Below are positions 13,301 through 28,418 of a stretch of 64,000 bases of DNA, in pieces (within the stretch, counting starts at the first letter, position 1; every line of letters starts with the position of its first letter). This DNA is from Ianthella basta (lineage: Eukaryota > Porifera > Demospongiae > Verongiida > Ianthellidae): assembly GCA_964019415.1 (NCBI GenBank), contig OZ025878.1:5308012-5372011 (forward strand), given 5' to 3'. The notes under the pieces were generated by a model, which saw nothing but the letters and a program-made list of their open reading frames with translations, ran no database searches and was not told the origin of the DNA. The translations under genes and the position numbers were made by a program.

Positions 13301-16300
13301 TCTCCCTTTTCGGCCGCAAGGCAGCTAGGCGAACGGCACCCCGCTAAGAACATGTCCCCCGAGTCCCTCCACTGGCACGGAGCGTCTCGGGCCGATTCCT
13401 GGGAAGGCGCCGATTTTATGGCTGAACAAACATACATCCAAATTCTAGATCCCGTGAATTATAGTAGGATTAACCATAAACCTTTATGAGTACAAAAATT
13501 CATCCTACATATATACCAATGCTGATAATGCTCACCCCATCCCAGTACCAGGTAGAGGTAGATCCAACTTCTATCATTTGCTCCAAATGCTTTCACCAGA
13601 AGAACGTAAATAAGAACTGCTTCACAGAGTGTCCAGGAGAAGGTAGCCAGGAAGAAGAAGTGCAGCAAGGCTGTCACGACCTTGCAGGCATACTAGTGAA
13701 AGGAAGAGAGGAGAATGCAACATTAATAGAAACGTTTAGATAAAGCATACTCTCCAGATGTTAAAACATTGAATTATGCTTAATGCCATGCAGAAATTAA
13801 TGCATAAATAATTATAGCAAATTGCTACCAATGGTTTAGTATACCTGTCCCTTACAATGTTGGCTGTGGCTGTCTGTATTCCAGTGAGGAACAGGAGCAG
13901 TCCCAAGGAAAGGGCAATGCACAGGTTGAGGTGGACAAAGTTGTGGAGCTTTTGAATTAGCTCCTTTCTGCACAGTTAGAGGAACATGAGTGAGAACTGG
14001 CCTACAGACCATAAAGCAGACATCAACTCACCTCAATGACAAGAAGAATATGATGCAGGCAAGCAAGCAGAGAAAGGAAATGCTGCAACCTACGTATGTG
14101 ATGTAGTCTAATGGAAGCTGCAGAAAATAGTAAATGGCGCAGTGATTATGTACAGTGCTTGTACAGGCAAGTCAATGAAGTTTTGAGTAATAAACAAAAA
14201 GGATTGCATGCACTCACTGGGTCTCCCACTACTGGCACGATGCTGACCAGAACTACAAAACTGGTCAGATGTGATGTACTACAGCGAACATGTGTGTCAT
14301 TGATGACCTCAGTCTCCACCCCTCTGTAGGACCACCCTCCAGTCTGGTTGATCCCTCCAGTGAAGTTAAAGAAGGCACAACGGAACAGCTTCATCATTCC
14401 TGATGGGACAGTGAGGTTTTGGGCTCTCTTCTGCAGGAGGTAATAGTTTGATTCCAGTCTCCAAAGACATTAAGGTAAATGAATGCTGAGGTATTCATAT
14501 TCATGACTGGAGTCTACAATTACATGTGGTTGCAGTTGGACTGTAACTTGCAACATACACTTGCATGTGCAACATGCAAATACTTACATTAATAGGGAAC
14601 ATCACTTCCACTGTCTCATTGGTGTCCACCTCCCCACCATCATAGCCAGGAATCTGACTTGACAGTACACAACTGGCAAGATGGGTATCCTCTGCCTCAC
14701 TGTCACTGTTTGCAGCAAGAAATATTGTGTGTGAAGTAAAATGCATCTGAATGCATTAATTATTAATCCTTTTGCACCTTTCCCACAACAGGATTCATTG
14801 TAAACTTTACACATTCATAAAATAATGTTAGATTGCACATAACCTGTTATCACATATCACTGCACTACATACAAGTGAAAGCTTGAAGGCATCCCAACCA
14901 GCTAGCATATGTGCATGTGCATGATCTGTATTCTCTTGTTTCCCTTTCACCTACAGCACGCACGCATGTATGATCAAAATTCTTCATCATTCAGTTTAAT
15001 ATTCTTTTATAACTGCTTGAATGAACCCAACAATGTAAATCCTCCATGCATGTCTCTACTTTTACATCATTTCTTCTCTCTGTTTTGTTTTGTACTGTGT
15101 TCCCTTTTCTTTTCCCCTTTTCCCCTTTACTGGGCACCTGGGAGAATAGCCTACAGCTAAAGGCTCGCCAGTCTAAATAATGATCCCCTGACCCCTGACA
15201 ATAGCAGCACACACATGCGCGGACACTTACATTGCTTCATTTTCTTTGATCACATCACTGGGCAGATAGTTCTCTATGTTTTTCATCACAACATTCACCA
15301 CCTCAACAGTGACGTTATCTGGAGCATAAACCATGCATGTATAATACTTCTTTAAAAATGGACATCATGCAGACACATGAAAAATATTAAATTATGATCA
15401 ACTTACCGGAAGCCATTTTTAACCCCATTGCAGCTAAAAGGAATGATCGAGGCAGCCGAATCTGAGGCAGTTCTTCTGACTTTCCAAAAGATGGCAGAGT
15501 GGCAGTGGGTTCTGGGAACACTACAGCTGTCAGATGACTGCCAAACGAGAATTGCTGCCCTATCATTACTGAAGGGACAAAAGGACAGATTGTGTTTAGT
15601 ACAGTTGTATATACAAAGATTAGCAGAAGTTTAAAGGTGAATTCTAATTCCATAAATACTGCTTTGAAAACACTGTACTTAACATTCGCAAACCTAAATT
15701 TGCTCTTGAAACTGCAAAGGAACCCTGTTTGGACAGTGTAGATGTAATTATATTTGCCACACGTTCTGTGCTGTGAAGGATGTTGGTAGCAGGACTTGTT
15801 CTGCCGTCTTCTGGGTCAGCTGAGGAACTCTGATAAAATACACAAGATGCCGAAACAATGTCAGTTGCACTTACTGGTATAAAGCCTTTGTTGTTAGGTG
15901 TAAAAATGTGTGAAAAGGACTGAAAAGATCACTAGCCAAGGCAGAGGTTTAACTGTCTGCACAGTTATGTATAATATATAGCTAATAAATCCTACCAATG
16001 CTCAGCGCACCGTCCTATTGCAGCATGTCAGTGCTCACCTGTGCAGTAGCTTCAAATGCTGGTGCATTACGTTCATCAAGTACATTGCTCAGGATGTCAG
16101 CCACCACCTACAGTGTGAAGTCAATCAAAGCACTCGATAGTACATCCACACAGTATTGTGTGATGTACTCACTTGTTGAGTCTCGTTTGATTCTTCGTCA
16201 AATAGTCCATTGTTCTCACCAAGGCTACAATCAGGGTGAGAGTTATATGTGATTGAAACATGCAGGAGCTGAACAATTTGTACTTTTGTTCCTTGGATAC

Positions 16301-19089
16301 TGTACAATGGTACCAAAACAAAACACTTACTTGGCCACACCTTCCATAAATTTGGCTACTGTATTCAAGTCCTGAGGAAGAATTGAAATTTCATCACCAG
16401 CTGATGCTTGCAAAGCTGCATTCAATTCCTGCGCAATATTCTGAAAAGCCTTCCGTTGACCATCAGTCAAAGTACCACTGAACCCTTCCAAACTCTTCAA
16501 AAACTCTTCTATCTGCATAATTATGGACATTGAACTGTTTTGAATGGTACCTAACGTCCACTTGAAAGTGTTATCATCACATACAGTGAGTATGATCTAT
16601 CGTACCTTTATTCTTACTGCTCTGAAAGCCACTGATTCACATTCTGAGGCATTAACAGAGCCCCACACACTACCAGCCAGACATCTCCTGTAGGCCAGGC
16701 TCATCCCAGGTGTGTCCCCCTCTCTTTGACAAGCAACAGACTGAGTGGAGTCTGGAGCAGTAGCAGGCCACTGGATCCTCCACACACTGTCCTCCTCATC
16801 GGGACACCAACCAGTTATACTAGGTGTAGTCACTGTTGAAGAGACAAGCATGATTGCACGGTGAGGAAAGCACACAGATCACTCTGTGTTATAGAGTAAT
16901 TTAAGCCACAATAATGCACAGGTCTTCACACACAACATGGATAGAAGTGGTTTTCACAGCAGATCTAGATGCAGTGATGTACAATTATAACGTACTCCAG
17001 CAATAAGTAGATTGGAATGTATATTACAGAACGTTACTAGGATTGGTACATATTTAATGTTAAAATTGATACTTTCATGTGAGGCTGTGCCCTAGCTGGC
17101 ATGCAGCAGGGTATCTGCATGAACTGACCTTACCCACAGCTGACAGTGTTGTTAGCAATAAATGTCATGCACTATAATTGTTATTATAGCTTTTCTTGCT
17201 TATATTTCTTTCACCTAGAGCACCATCACTTAACTACTGCTTGCTAGTACATGACAAGGCAAGCAGTAGTTAAGTGATGGTCCTTCAGGTGAAAGAAATA
17301 TACTATTATACACAATGATATGTGGTGAGTACATCATAATAAACAGAGGTACCTTGGTCATCGTCACCGATGGTTATATTGATAGCCACTGGTTCCTGTT
17401 GTCTGTTCTCATCCTGGACTACCAGTCTGAGGTACTCAGGAGGCTTGCCAATGGTATCATTAACAATCTCAAGATACAAGTCCTGGGTAGTGTCTTCCTG
17501 TGGTTCAAATGTAACCATCGCAAACATTGGCTTGATGCCATCTTCTATAAAGGTACACCAGAGAATAAGAATAGAAGAAAGGACCTCATTTATTAGATAC
17601 ACCTTGGCTAATATGTCACAAGCATTACTCATCCAACATGAGCATCTGCAGAGCATGTAATGACCAAGTGCACATACACACCCCCATCTGTGGGTGACAT
17701 GCAACTGCTGATGGATTACCTAAGGTACCTATGTCTTTAGGTTGTAGCATCACTGATCATGCTGATCATACTCGCAGCTCAGTTCAGCTAATTAAATTAG
17801 TGTCATGAGTAATGCATATAGACTACACATACCATCAGAGATGAATTGAGTTTCAATCTGACAGACAAATGGCATTTCAACTTTCCTACTGATAGCGATG
17901 ACCACGGTAATGTCCCCTTCTGACTGATTAACAGTCACACTATTCTCTACAACAAAACAGATCACATCTGCAAAAGTGAAGAGAGGGAGATGCATATCTG
18001 TAAAGATTCATACCTCATATATAACATTCACTAGTTATTATAATAGTATTGAAGAGTAATTCCAAATTGGAAAATCTATATAGTATCTATCCTGTGAGGG
18101 ATGAATCAGAATCATTTACTACTGCTTGCTATTCGCACGGTATATGTCACCTGTGTCATCATCGTGAATGGTGACGTTGGCTCTGCCCATTGGAGTCAAT
18201 GGAGCCCGCGGTGGTACAACAATATCAATGATGAAGTTTTGATCCCCCTCAAATATTTCATCATCAATGATGGTAATATTTGCACAGGCCATATTCTCAT
18301 CCAGTGCAAAGGTGACTATGTACGGACCTCCATCATAGTCCCCATCGGCTACAGAAAGGTAGTGAAACGCAAGTCATCACACAACACACACACACATGAA
18401 TGCATGTGTATATTTACCTACAAATGCAAATTTATTACAGTATGAGTTCTTCTTCTTGAAAACATTGTTCCGACAGGTAATGACACTAGCTAGTGCATTG
18501 CACCCACCAACAATATCCTACAGCTTCCTTGTGTTATATATAATTATACTACCTTTTCTGATCCTTATTGGTATAGCTATGTGCATTATGTCATGCATTA
18601 TATGAACAATTGCACAAAACTTTGGTTAAGTACCAAAATGACCTGTTGCAGTCCCATCACGGGTGTGTAGCTCCAAACTGAAATCTCCTATGCAGTTTCT
18701 CTCCACCATCAAGCACACTTCCACTGTGCCACTCTGAACATCCTCAGCCACAGAGTACTGGTCAGAATTGAAGGTTATTGCGCACACTGCATGTGTGCAA
18801 GCAGAATCATGATCTGATCACAATGTGAGACATTACAAAAAGGAAGATAAGAGCACTGAGCAAAAGATTACACTATGTATATTACGTATTATAGTAACAT
18901 TTGCTTGGTTATTCATTGAATTTGACCCACAGTGGTCGCTGTACAAGTTCCCTTTCTGCCACAACAGACAGACAGCCATGACAAATTATATGTCATTATT
19001 ATTGAGACAAAATAGCATCCATGCACTGCAGTGGACCTTCGTACTACAGGCATACTTCTTGCATGTACCAATGCACATGCACGCTCTTG

Positions 19090-19163
<74 letters not shown>

Positions 19164-22100
19164 CAGGAAGTGAGAATATACTCAACAGACACATTGATGG
19201 CTACAGTTATGCAGAAGTGCAGAAAAGCTTTGAATAATGTCCATAGTGTAACAGCATCACAATAAAACAAGGCACTAATGATATACGCAGAATTATGAGT
19301 AGATAAACTAATGCCCAATATTTTTAGATCATGACAGGAATTGTCCCATAGTAAGGAATTCCAGTGCAAATGCAATGAAAATGATGACTATAACAAAGTG
19401 CATTTTATGAGACAATCATTTCATGGTCTGTGTGGCACTGTCATGGCAACCACATTAGTGTGTGCCCCCACTTTCATGGACCATAACTGAACAGTGAACA
19501 CCCTGCAAAAGTAAGTACCTTACCCAATTCATGAGGAATCTGCATGGCAGCTGTGCTAGACCACATACAGCTGTGCAGCTATGTGAAGGCTGTAGGGGTG
19601 TAGATGTGTGTGCGTGTCTGCCTGGTAACAGAATCTTAGATACAGCATTCTTAGGCAACCTTGTAACCACTATGGGCAGTGGTTTCCTAAGCTACAGATT
19701 GAGACGTGTCACACAGTAATTGTGTACAGCTTTTGACCTATTCCTATAGATTGGTAAGCGCTGCCCACATTTTGGGAGTGTTTGTAAGATTGTGTTAAGT
19801 CACTAGATTACCTAATAGGAGATATGGGCCCTCAGGGAGACACACCATATTAGGTCATCAACATGTACAATTAGATTAATTTGCAGCTAATCATGCTAAA
19901 TGAACTTACAGTTAGATAACAGAAAGAATGTGGGCAGAGTATATACCAGTAGCTACTACAGAAGTGTCAGCTAAACAGGTAGGTGTAAGAGTCTTGCCAG
20001 CATAATATCTCAACTTACATTTGGTGGGTGCACAAACTGACTGTCCTTCTCTCGGGATTAAACTGATGTTGAGCATGTCATGTGGTTCACTGACAGGATC
20101 ACTGAATGTTATGTTGCAATTGGCCTTTCTGGCACCAGCAACAAAGCAACAATTAGCTAAAATGGAGGTACAGCAATATCACACACAACATTCACACATA
20201 CACACATGTATGCACATGTATCATGAATTTAGGTGACAAGGAAGAAGCCAGATACAGCCATAACCATATCTTATAAGTACTGCACATAGCTAACATTTCT
20301 AACACATACATAATTGTCAGTTTATATAGGTAGAATACACAATCACATAATAGTAAGTGTTCTCAAGTTCACGCACTAAAGAAAAAGTATAATTATATAT
20401 AAACTTATACATGAGACTAACTACCATTGTGTATGTTACAAATGTGCACACAACATGACTTAGTTTGAAATCTCTCAGGTACAAACTGTTATGCAAGTTC
20501 AAATAAGGAGCTTAACAGGCATGCCTATGAGGAGTGAGAAGTAGATCTGTTCATTAGGAGACTATACATCATGGAAGAGCAGTTGAGATCTGAAGCTATA
20601 ATTTAATGCATGAATGATTGAGCATGCAAGAAAGCCTTACTCTGTGCTGTTACATTCATCACTCCCACTCCGATACACCCAGCTTGTCCCACTGGTCCAG
20701 ATCTGGTAGCAGTGAACTGCACTACATCTTCCCCCTCTATCACAGTTAGGCTGGATTCATTTAGACAGTAGGTTGTTGCTAAGGAGTAATTAGGTAGGGA
20801 AGAGAGATAGATGAAATGACTATGAGTCTTGCACAAAAGAATAAAGTAAGAAGGAATGTGAGTATTGTATTAGCTACAGGTAAATACGTATATAAATGGA
20901 GATATTTCATAAAATGGAATATTGCAAGATATTTATCTGTAAATATGAATGAACTGCAATTCCTACCAGCAGTTGAATCCAGTTCCAATCCAGCGACAAA
21001 ACCGTACGAGTTCCTTTCACCCCAACCATAAACACTTAGCATGAACTTGCAAGAAGGGTTGGTATGTGTCACCTTGTGTACTCCAGTGTTAACAGACGGG
21101 TCAAACTGAGCTGCACGGGCAACAATGAAACCTTCACTACCTATGATATCAACAAAGGTTACACCAATGAGTGGGTTTCCATCAAATCGTAAACCACTAG
21201 GGCCACATCCGACTGGGACAACCAAATTCATCTGAGCATCAAACTGCACTGGTACACCTTGAGTGTCGTTACTCTGGCTCTCAAAGAAGACGGTTTCATA
21301 GTCTTTGGAATACTGCCGCACTGGAGGGACCATACTCATGAAGGGATCGGACTGGAGGTTATCATCATAGCCTGAACCCAAACTGTACTGCACCATCAAA
21401 CATGGGTGATTGCACTCAACACAACAGAAGTGATCATTCTGATAAATGAACTGTTTGAAGTCTCCTGCATTCTGCAAGTCAATGGTTTCTGAATGGGAGG
21501 AATTTCCTGCCTTATCATTACATGTTACTTGGCACTGAGTACTATCTTTGCTAGTCATGATGCGGTACCCATCTGCACTGCGAGTTCTGAGCGGCACAAG
21601 GAAGAACTTGAATCCCCAGGTGTGTGTGGGTGGAAAGTACTCCACCATGTGCTCACAAGCTGATGTATTGATTGGAAGGTTTGTACATTCATGGCCACTA
21701 GTGAGTGTGAGTGGCTTGTTGGAGGTGATTTGGGTGCCAGTGAGATCTGTACGACTTACACCTGCAAACAGGAAACCTTTGTTAGGAATAGTAGCAGTTG
21801 TTTCACGACCAGATAAAAATTTGCCTGGAGCGATACTGGCACGAAGCAGTACTTTGGGATTGATTGTAATGGTTGTGTCGTCCTCATTGGTGATAAAGCC
21901 AAAGAATGACTGTGCAAGATTCGAGCCTTCGAGGTTGCTCGATTCAGCAGACATAACAAAGTACTCATATGTTCCAGTCTTAGTCACAATCTTGGGCAGA
22001 GCAAGGAATGCATCAGTGGAAGCCGACTCTTCATTGACTCCCACAACTGTCAGCAACTTGTCATCAAATGCTTTGACAGTGATGGTTTTAAGCGGGTCAC

Positions 22101-22965
22101 TAGTGATGCTTCCAGAGATTTCAAGATCTGTTGGCAGAGTTATTCTTCTCTCACCTCCTTTTTGTACGGTATAAGTGTTATTGACAACTCTTGTTGTCCG
22201 TCCTCCTGTGATTGTTCCATAAGAAACCCAAAATGAGACTGTTCCTTCTTCATCTGTAGTCACCAACAAGATGGGGTGTAAAGAAGCTCCAATGTTGGGG
22301 CCAAATACAACCTGGAATTCGCTGCCCCTGTGGCCAACACCTGATTGTGTAGAAGAAGGTAGCTATAGGCAAGAGTCATTGATAATGGGAATGTTATTGT
22401 AACAGGTACATGGGACTATTAGTTCTACACACATCTGCACTTGTACTACAATACATGTTGTATCTTCACAGTGAAGTCTTGGCTTTGTGTACCCTGTTAA
22501 TGGGGCGAGCCAACAGGTGGAAACAAGACTGGTAGCCCCATTGGCAGCAGGGATGCCAGTCTCCTTTCCCCAATTGCATGGCCCACTTGGTGCAGTAAAG
22601 GTACTCATTTATGTGCTTGCAAGACCAGTGAAAAAGGAATTAAAGCTGGACAACAGAATTGAATGATGGCATCAGAGTATCCATCCTGAATTTTTGGCCA
22701 CAGAGTTTACCACATGCACTATCAGCACCACAGTATCTTGGAAGCTAGCATAAGTTGCACAAGCCATGCTATACACTGAGACATGCACTAGCAGCTAAGA
22801 GAGAATTACACAAGTTGCTATATTCTCCCCAATAGTTTGCTGTTCACAAGCATGATTGGACTTGTATCCAAGCAATCTTATAAACCAAGTTTTAACTTTC
22901 TGAATGCCAGGCTGCACACCTGTTACCTTTCTTGTTCACATAGTTTCTACCAAACACTGGGACAA

Positions 22966-23058
<93 letters not shown>

Positions 23059-23324
23059 CACAGCACACAGCACATAGGTCTTGTGGGAAAATCACTAGAG
23101 ACTAACATTTCATGCGAGAGTGCAAGAACTCACATCATCAGTCTGATGTATTTACAGCAGTTATGAGAACAAGATACAAGAGTGGCTTGTTTTCATAGTG
23201 AATTGTACTTTCTTCCACTTCAGTGCTACCAGGTATGTGCAGGTACTACTCTATACTCACCTTTCACAACTCCAGAGCAGGTGGCCAGTACCAACAAGAC
23301 AAGGGGAACACTTTGAGACAACAT
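9675..23324 (-). CDS. Adhesion-type GPCR with IgGFc-binding, Calx-beta, HRM and GAIN/GPS domains
   Basis: Twenty-seven exons on the minus strand keep phase: 23324-23261, 22340-20967, 20778-20641, 20156-20019, 18786-18643, 18348-18151, 17967-17833, 17544-17353, 16832-16606, 16512-16331, 16224-16173, 16107-16039, 15829-15694, 15568-15407, 15318-15231, 14705-14588, 14430-14218, 14117-14032, 13967-13856, 13692-13536, 12613-12508, 12429-12363, 11530-11412, 10800-10674, 10555-10469, 10347-10311, 10093-9675. They sum to 4,947 nt, exactly 1,649 codons with the stop. Approximate residues: signal peptide 1-22, IgGFc-binding 23-479, Calx-beta 480-571, 572-685 and 686-794, HRM 800-860, GAIN with GPS 870-1,205, 7TM 1,212-1,485, tail to 1,648. 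Such receptors sit in the plasma membrane and self-cleave at the GPS; here the ectodomain suggests binding of glycoprotein or mucus-like ligands. Least certain are the donors at 12,508 (GTTAGT) and 11,412 (GTAGGT), chosen because they alone keep phase. Confidence 0.88.
12012..12214. mobile_element. MITE-like inverted-repeat element in intron
   Basis: About 30-bp imperfect terminal inverted repeats: GGTAAGGAAAGAAGGGGGAA on the left and the reverse complement of CCCCTTCTTTCCTTAATACC on the right. It lies between exons 12429-12363 and 11530-11412. No coding sequence. Confidence 0.65.
12905..13470 (+). repeat. Unclassified 565-bp dispersed repeat, copy a
   Basis: Begins GCTGAATGCCCGCCCT with a short GC hairpin and ends GAATTATAGTAGGAT after a GAACAAACATACAT-type tail. 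It is nearly colinear with 48,480-49,043 and shares modules (GCTGCTATAACGACGG, ATTA.AAATGGC) with 31,556-32,305. Here it sits in the receptor intron between 13,536 and 12,613. No coding potential was recognised. Confidence 0.8.
14218..16512 (-). other. GAIN domain and GPS proteolysis site
   Basis: Eight exons (16512 down to 14218) encode a helical then beta-rich stretch typical of GAIN, ending in the GPS: CAFFNF, GGWSYRG, VRCSTSHLTSFVVLV. The HL|T tripeptide used for autoproteolysis is intact, as are the first Cys, the GGWS tryptophan and the third Cys. The second and fourth Cys of the usual four are replaced by Val and Thr. Cleavage is expected but not shown by the sequence. Confidence 0.85.
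15128..15182 (+). repeat. 3' fragment of the SINE-like repeat
   Basis: Matches the 3' part of the copy at 61,490-61,769 (GGGCACCTGG.AGAATAGCC, then AGCTAAAGGCTC and TAAATAA). Lies in a receptor intron. Confidence 0.5.
16606..16832 (-). other. Hormone-receptor (HRM) domain exon
   Basis: Encodes TGWCPDEEDSVWRIQWPAT, then SVACQ, YRRCLAGSVWGSVNASEC. This is the W/C-rich spacing of the extracellular hormone-receptor domain (G..CP......W......G......C.......R.C...G.W.....S.C) that precedes the GAIN domain in many adhesion GPCRs. The incoming phase joins DDDQ|VTTPSITGWC. Confidence 0.8.
17201..17300. repeat. Foldback (long inverted repeat) in intron
   Basis: The left arm (TATTTCTTTCACCT.. then CACCATCACTTAACTACTGC) and right arm (GCAGTAGTTAAGTGATGG .. 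AGGTGAAAGAAATA) pair over roughly 40 bp with a 13-bp spacer. It is a compact MITE-like foldback between receptor exons. Confidence 0.85.
17353..20778 (-). other. Three Calx-beta domains, each split across two exons
   Basis: Exons pair as N-half/C-half: 20778-20641 with 20156-20019, 18786-18643 with 18348-18151, and 17967-17833 with 17544-17353. Signatures include LTVIEGEDVVQFTATRSG, FNSDQYSVAED, TRDGTATG, ADGDYDGGPY, IIDDEIFEGDQNF and INITIGDDDQG. The first unit is cysteine-rich (CCFVAG...CNITF) and diverged. The intron position after DGTATG matches that in the neighbouring Calx-beta gene, which supports common origin. Confidence 0.85.
19093..19160. repeat. (CA)n microsatellite
   Basis: Pure CA tract of about 68 bp in the receptor intron between 20,019 and 18,786. 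Confidence 0.98.
20967..22340 (-). other. IgGFc-binding (FCGBP N-terminal) domain exon
   Basis: A single 1,374-bp exon encodes about 457 residues. Recognisable family pieces are the SNKPLTLTSGHEC core, CEHMVEYFPPTHTWG, FFLVPL.TR, and near the end CKFMLSVYGWGERNSYGF.AG. This is the N-terminal region of FCGBP (IgGFc-binding protein) and many invertebrate secreted proteins, where it occurs in mucus and adhesive proteins. It follows the signal-peptide exon directly (phase 1 join), so it is the outermost part of the receptor. Fusion to a seven-helix receptor is not an arrangement I know. Confidence 0.85.
22968..23056. repeat. (CA)n microsatellite
   Basis: Pure CA tract of about 88 bp in receptor intron 1, between the signal-peptide and IgGFc exons. 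Confidence 0.98.
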
Positions 23325-23781
23325 CTAGCTTACTCCTTTGGGGACAAATTGAGCAAATGATTTGCTAGCCAACAACTATGTGAATTTGTACTGCCTAGTG
23401 TTCACAGGAAATACAGGCTTAATTACTTCCTGCTCATGCAAAGGACATTGTGTGCTAATACTTATAAACATGTGTGCATTTGGGTGGCAGGAAATGTGTT
23501 GAAACATTTACGGTCTGTGTGTTGCTGAGTGTTACTACATGAAAACAGCTATTTATGGATTAAACTTCATGCAAGTGCAGAGGAAATGTACAGGGTATAA
23601 CTAATGATTATAATTATGAGAAATGGAATAAAGAACAGTTTTGTATCTGCACCTGGTGGCTATACCACATCAAGACCTAGTGAGGTGCCGCTTGTCCTCT
23701 AGTGACCGTCAAACACCTGTCACCTGGTATGCAGGTGCCCAGTGCACGTATGCTGCAAGATTAGCCTGCCCTGTATCCCAA

Positions 23782-23815
23782 CTTCCTGCCCCCGAACGTG
23801 CGTGGGGGCAGGAAG
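23782..23815. repeat. GC-rich 12-bp hairpin
   Basis: CTTCCTGCCCCC and GGGGGCAGGAAG around a 10-bp loop, extended by CCCA/TGGG with one mismatch. Confidence 0.85.
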
Positions 23816-24462
23816 CTGGGAATAGCATGCATGCCAGACTGGCTGCAAGATGTGCACTTTCAAAAAGAATTACTTATCTGTGTTGTGCATGCCTAGCTCC
23901 ATTTTGACATATCCCATAGAGCTTTAGGAATTCTGACACCTGCAAACGATCAGAAGTGATTAGCATGCAAAGAATGCTGGGTTTAACTTCTTTATGTATG
24001 ATGCCTTGTAATGGAAACAAGTCATTGCTTCAGGCATGCAAATGTTGTCACCAGTAATACTTTAAGCCTCATGAACGATCAAATCAGTCAATGAAAGGGA
24101 GCCTCTCTATGATGTCTGTAGATTACTGTTGGCATTAATTTTGCATAATATCAGTTATAGTTACAGTATAATATATTATCCAATAGTTACAGTATCATGC
24201 CATTTTCATGCATAGTTTTACCCCAAACGCACCCCCCCCCCCCCCACACACACCCCATCCCTTTTCTATGCATACCAAAATAGGTTAACGCATACCTATT
24301 GTATGTACCGAAATGATCCCGCGCACTGTGGGTGAAGTCATACAATTGGAAGTGGCGCAAAAGACGCTGCATACATGCAGGTTGAGTATAACATGCAAAT
24401 GCAGCCATAATTAAGCATGTACAGAATATAATTATTATTTATGTAGCATGTGTGCATCATAA

Positions 24463-24680
24463 TTATAGTGTACTCGCTTTAACTTTCACAGAGTTAGAAA
24501 CTTCGTAATTATATTTCTGTAGTTGCAGAGTCTCAGGCTGGCTAGCTAGAGCCTTGTGTAAGTTTTCACAGGATGAAACTTTTGCAGATGGTTGCTGATC
24601 CGTGAAATTGTGAAATTTTAACCCCTCAAAAGTGAAGGTGTATACAGTGTCATAATTATGTATCTTTTGTGTCAAATTAG
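24463..24680. mobile_element. Diverged copy of the 33.3-kb MITE
   Basis: Shares the order of blocks with 33,335-33,528: CGCTTTAACTTTC, GTTGCAGAGTCTCA, AGCCTTGTGTAAGTTTTC and CAGATGGTTGCTGATCCG, then an eroded right end. TIRs are degraded. Confidence 0.8.
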
Positions 24681-25095
24681 TGTAGGGTATAGATTAGTGT
24701 ACTAGTATGCATGTACTCATGCATGCATGGTTGCGGCACTAGCTCTTCGTGTGTTGAGATGGGCACTACAGTACCTTGCTCTAAGCTAAGCATTAGCTTG
24801 CTGGCTGTGCTATCATGTGATCAATATTACACACACTAGAATAGAGTGCTACTACACACACACAGCTGTAGACATAGCAACAGTTTGCTGTAATTATACA
24901 TATGAACATAAGTGTAACGCATAATAAAACAAGAAATGCAACTGTAAACGCTCTACATAGCATAAAACATGCAAGCTAGCCATGCAAGCAAGCAGGATAG
25001 TTTCCAAACAGTGGACAGTAAAAGGCAAGTTATGCACGAATATAGTTCAGAGGGAGTGGTAGAGGCAGCAGTGGTCAAAGTCATCATAGCATGAT

Positions 25096-28418
<3,323 letters not shown>

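Larger units (their letters stand above)
10469..14117 (-). other. Seven-helix (family B2 GPCR) region
   Basis: Exons 14117-14032 (TM1, YVGCSISFLCLLACIIFFLS), 13967-13856 (TM2, HNFVHLNLCIALSLGLLLFL), 13692-13536 (TM3-4, LLHFFFLATFSWTLCEAVLI), 12613-12508 and 12429-12363 (loop with CWLPSEKGVIFAFIGPM into TM5), 11530-11412, 10800-10674 (TM6-7, VLGFTWIIGLF then YLFVIANVFQ) and 10555-10469 (GLFIFLFHVLRHEK). These are standard family-B2 motifs. The TM3 and ECL2 cysteines for the conserved disulfide are present. Confidence 0.9.
23325..25095. other. Intergenic: receptor promoter side to Rab 3' end
   Basis: No coding exon recognised. It contains a GC-rich hairpin (23,782-23,815), a run of 14 C (24,232-24,245) and a diverged MITE (24,463-24,680). 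The receptor promoter should lie near 23,330-23,600, but no TATA or initiator stands out. Confidence 0.65.

Noticed and set aside
21548-22174. 208-codon plus-strand frame
   Set aside because: Antisense shadow of the IgGFc-binding exon.
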